The notes below the pieces were generated by a model, which was not told the DNA's origin, made no database searches, and saw only the letters and a program-made list of their open reading frames with translations. The translations under genes were made by a program, and so were the position numbers. A stretch of DNA of 7,700 nt from contig CALMWD010000091.1 of NCBI GenBank assembly GCA_937873105.1, positions 1-7,700 on the forward strand. Direction: 5' to 3'. Below are positions 6,647 to 7,700 of this stretch, piece after piece; position 1 is the first letter of the stretch; every line of letters begins with the position of its first letter. Source of the DNA: an uncultured Rhodanobacteraceae bacterium. Lineage in GTDB: Bacteria; Pseudomonadota; Gammaproteobacteria; Xanthomonadales; Ahniellaceae.

Positions 6647-6669
6647 TGGTGGCTATGGGTGGGCTCGAA
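6647..6669 (-). other. tRNA 3'-end remnant (probable att site, elongator tRNA-Met-like)
   Basis: Read on the minus strand, these 23 bases are exactly the T-loop to CCA part of a tRNA: TTCGAGC (loop, positions 54-60), CCACC (3' T-stem), CATAGCC (3' acceptor strand), A73 and CCA. The bases beyond it (6670 upward) do not form the other T-stem strand or any tRNA body, so this is a fragment and not a gene. Integrative elements that use a tRNA 3' end leave such a duplicate beside the old downstream sequence, here the terminator at 6592-6626. The acceptor sequence fits elongator tRNA-Met as I remember it from Xanthomonas relatives, but the isotype is uncertain. Confidence 0.72.
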
Positions 6670-6722
6670 AATCGCTGGCAGCCTGTTGATCGGATGAGGT
6701 TTTCGGTCCCACCGAGAGGGTC

Positions 6723-6743
6723 GGTACCCCCATCGATACCCCG
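6723..6743. repeat. TACCCC direct repeat pair near the att site
   Basis: GGTACCCCC (6723-6731) and GATACCCCG (6735-6743) repeat with a 12-base period, and GTCGG (6720-6724) with CCGAC (6741-6745) forms a short inverted repeat around them. Their position some 55-75 bases inside the island border suggests arm-type integrase binding sites. That is inference from placement and resemblance only. Confidence 0.35.
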
Positions 6744-6811
6744 ACTGAGCCGAGTTCACTGAAAGTTGCAGGTGGCGACGTCGACCAACGTCACGAGGCA
6801 GCGACGTGAGC

Positions 6812-7528
6812 CTAGTACCAAATAGCCATGATCAGGCCAACGCTATCGATCGCAACCGGCGACGGCAACGTCTGCGCTGCGCCAGCAAGAATGCGCTCTG
6901 CGCTCCACAAAGCAGCGAGCGCATCCAGCACATCATCCGGCGCCGCCAACTTCTTGGGCACGTCACGTAGCAAGTCGTCGACCGTTGCGCGGCCAAACCG
7001 CGAAGCCAGCAGTTCGCTCCGAATACGCTGTCCCTCGGGTGTTCGTTTCGGCTCTACTACGCCGCAGCCCTTCCCACCTCGCATGGCCGCAAAGCTCACC
7101 TCGGGATGAATCTCGCGAACTTTCGCGCGAACATTTTCGTCCGTGCGCACCAGGTGATCCCACTGCCGAATCTTCGGAAACAACGCGAACGCCTGTGCCG
7201 CCAATCCACGACCGTCCACTCGTTCCTGAGCGTCAGAAGCTTCGCGCCGAGTGGCTGCGCCAAGCACCGATCGAATCGGCGCTGAGAACACGCTCGACGC
7301 TCGCAGACCACCGACAAACTCTCGAGCCAATCGATCACTTGGCCGCGCATCGCTTTCGGCAAGGCCGATCGGAATGTCGACAGCAATGACGCCAGCTCGC
7401 GGATTCTTGCGAATGACGTGCTCAGCATTCTCGAACCAATGCCATTCCAGTCCGTCGTCCTTTCGGCGTACTCCGATCCAGCCCGACCCTGCGCCATCGA
7501 CGCCGACTGCGTAGTTCTGTCCCGCCAT
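6812..7528 (-). CDS. DUF429 family protein, predicted RNase H-fold nuclease
   Basis: This 238-residue protein matches the DUF429 pattern throughout. It has VGVDGAGSGWIGV (D11) at the start, IAVDIPIGL (D51), SSVFSAPIRSVL at 79-89, FALFPKI at 114-120 and EIHPEVSFAAMRGG (139-152). KRTPEGQRIR follows at 161-170, and DDVLDALAALWSAERI (D198, D199, D202) near the C-terminus. The acidic residues D11, D51 and D198/D199/D202 are the likely metal-binding set of the predicted RNase H-like fold. No biochemical role is established for the family as far as I know. I chose the ATG at 7528 over the upstream ATG at 7573 because GGGAG lies 5 bases before it and the family begins at the VGVDG strand. The gene has lower GC than the sulfide locus and points toward the island border. 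It is the first gene inside the predicted island. Confidence 0.87.
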   Translation of the reverse strand: MAGQNYAVGVDGAGSGWIGVRRKDDGLEWHWFENAEHVIRKNPRAGVIAVDIPIGLAESDARPSDRLAREFVGGLRASSVFSAPIRSVLGAATRREASDAQERVDGRGLAAQAFALFPKIRQWDHLVRTDENVRAKVREIHPEVSFAAMRGGKGCGVVEPKRTPEGQRIRSELLASRFGRATVDDLLRDVPKKLAAPDDVLDALAALWSAERILAGAAQTLPSPVAIDSVGLIMAIWY

Positions 7529-7533
7529 ACAAT

Positions 7534-7538
7534 CTCCC
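7534..7538 (-). promoter_or_regulatory. Ribosome binding site fixing the DUF429 start
   Basis: GGGAG on the minus strand sits 5 bases before the ATG at 7528-7526. The alternative ATG at 7573 lies inside the divergent gene's start region and would add 15 residues unlike the family. Confidence 0.65.
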
Positions 7539-7571
7539 GCTGGCACCACGACAATGATGCCCGGAGTCCCC

Positions 7572-7700
7572 ATGACTGCATACGGTGAAGTCGCAGCTAC
7601 CGCCGCAAAGCTCGCCGCAAACGGAATTCACGCGCCACCCGATGCGTGGCGAATCGCCTGCGAACAACGATTCCCGAATAGTTCTTCGCAGAGATCGAAG
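7572..7700 (+). CDS. Start of a small DUF6979-like protein (C-terminus outside window)
   Basis: An open frame of 43 codons runs from the ATG at 7572 to the window end. GGAG at 7563-7566 lies 5 bases upstream, a good ribosome binding site. The peptide begins MTAYGEVAATAAKLAANG, continues with PPDAWRIACEQRFPNSSSQ and ends RSK at the edge. The pattern YGxxAxxA, then PxxAW, then FPxSxSSxxK resembles my memory of DUF6979 proteins, where a KGCPK-FLGLC segment should follow just past this window. The function of that family is unknown. The gene is divergent from the DUF429 gene, with 43 bases between starts. A TACAAT at 7528-7533, overlapping the DUF429 start codon, could be its -10, but no convincing -35 is visible. 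Being partial, the family name is tentative; a coding start is better supported than the name. Confidence 0.55.
   Translation, partial: MTAYGEVAATAAKLAANGIHAPPDAWRIACEQRFPNSSSQRSK

Larger units (their letters stand above)
6647..7700. mobile_element. Predicted left end of a tRNA-integrated genomic island
   Basis: Three observations agree. A 23-base tRNA 3' end without a tRNA body lies next to a tRNA-type terminator. GC drops from about 70 % to about 58 % (counted on sample lines) immediately to its right. The genes to the right (DUF429 and a DUF6979-like protein) have no link to the sulfide locus. The stretch 6670-6811 has no gene; it holds a short TACCCC repeat pair and otherwise nothing I recognise. 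Integrase and intact tRNA are expected at the far right border, outside this window. No integrase is seen here, so the island call is inferred. Confidence 0.6.

Noticed and set aside
6647..6722. A complete tRNA gene at the border
   Set aside because: Only positions 54-76 match. The sequence to the right of 6669 cannot form the 5' T-stem strand, anticodon arm or acceptor 5' strand.
6577..6762. 61-codon plus-strand frame after DUF2798
   Set aside because: It spans the terminator hairpin and the tRNA remnant, so it is not plausible as a gene.
6775..6810. Possible terminator of the DUF429 gene (CGTCG / CGACG repeats)
   Set aside because: The arms are short and far apart, and no T-run follows on the minus strand.
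1..7700. CRISPR array or insertion sequence
   Set aside because: I saw no regularly spaced repeats, transposase motifs or terminal inverted repeats in the window.

Overview
This is a high-GC (about 70 %, estimated by eye) bacterial chromosome segment. It is most likely from a Gammaproteobacterium related to the Xanthomonadales. That placement is inferred from base composition, the BigR-type regulator and the tRNA sequence type, not from any marker gene. The window has two parts: a core-genome sulfide-response locus (1-6646) and the beginning of what looks like a tRNA-integrated genomic island (6647-7700).

The sulfide locus is built around one AT-rich divergent control region (about 5521-5565) between two operons. 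Leftward (minus strand) run a sulfide:quinone oxidoreductase (sqr), a small two-helix DUF2892 membrane protein, a lipoprotein RND adaptor, and an RND inner-membrane pump cut off by the window edge. These genes are separated by 27 and 7 bases, and the last pair overlaps by 4, so they are very probably one transcript. Rightward (plus strand) run an ArsR-family repressor with the BigR/SqrR cysteine pair (C42, C108), a single-domain rhodanese and a DUF2798 membrane protein, also closely packed. A perfect 9-bp inverted repeat covers predicted promoters in both directions, so one repressor dimer could silence both operons until reactive sulfur oxidises its cysteines. SQR would then oxidise sulfide and pass electrons to quinone. 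The rhodanese and DUF2892 protein would handle sulfane sulfur near the membrane, and the RND pump would export an unknown compound. The link between the pump and sulfide oxidation is the most interesting point of this half. No persulfide dioxygenase and no outer-membrane channel gene is visible.

Right of the DUF2798 gene there is a rho-independent terminator that works on the minus strand. Twenty bases further on is an exact 23-base copy of the 3' end of a tRNA (T-loop to CCA, elongator Met-like) with no tRNA body attached. This is the arrangement left when an integrative element inserts into a tRNA 3' end: the old terminator and a 3'-end duplicate stay at one border and the intact tRNA sits at the other. 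Beyond this point GC falls to about 58 %. The sequence there carries a DUF429 predicted RNase H-fold protein (minus strand) and, divergently, the start of a small gene resembling DUF6979 proteins. Both look like island cargo of unknown function. The integrase and intact tRNA would be to the right, outside the window.
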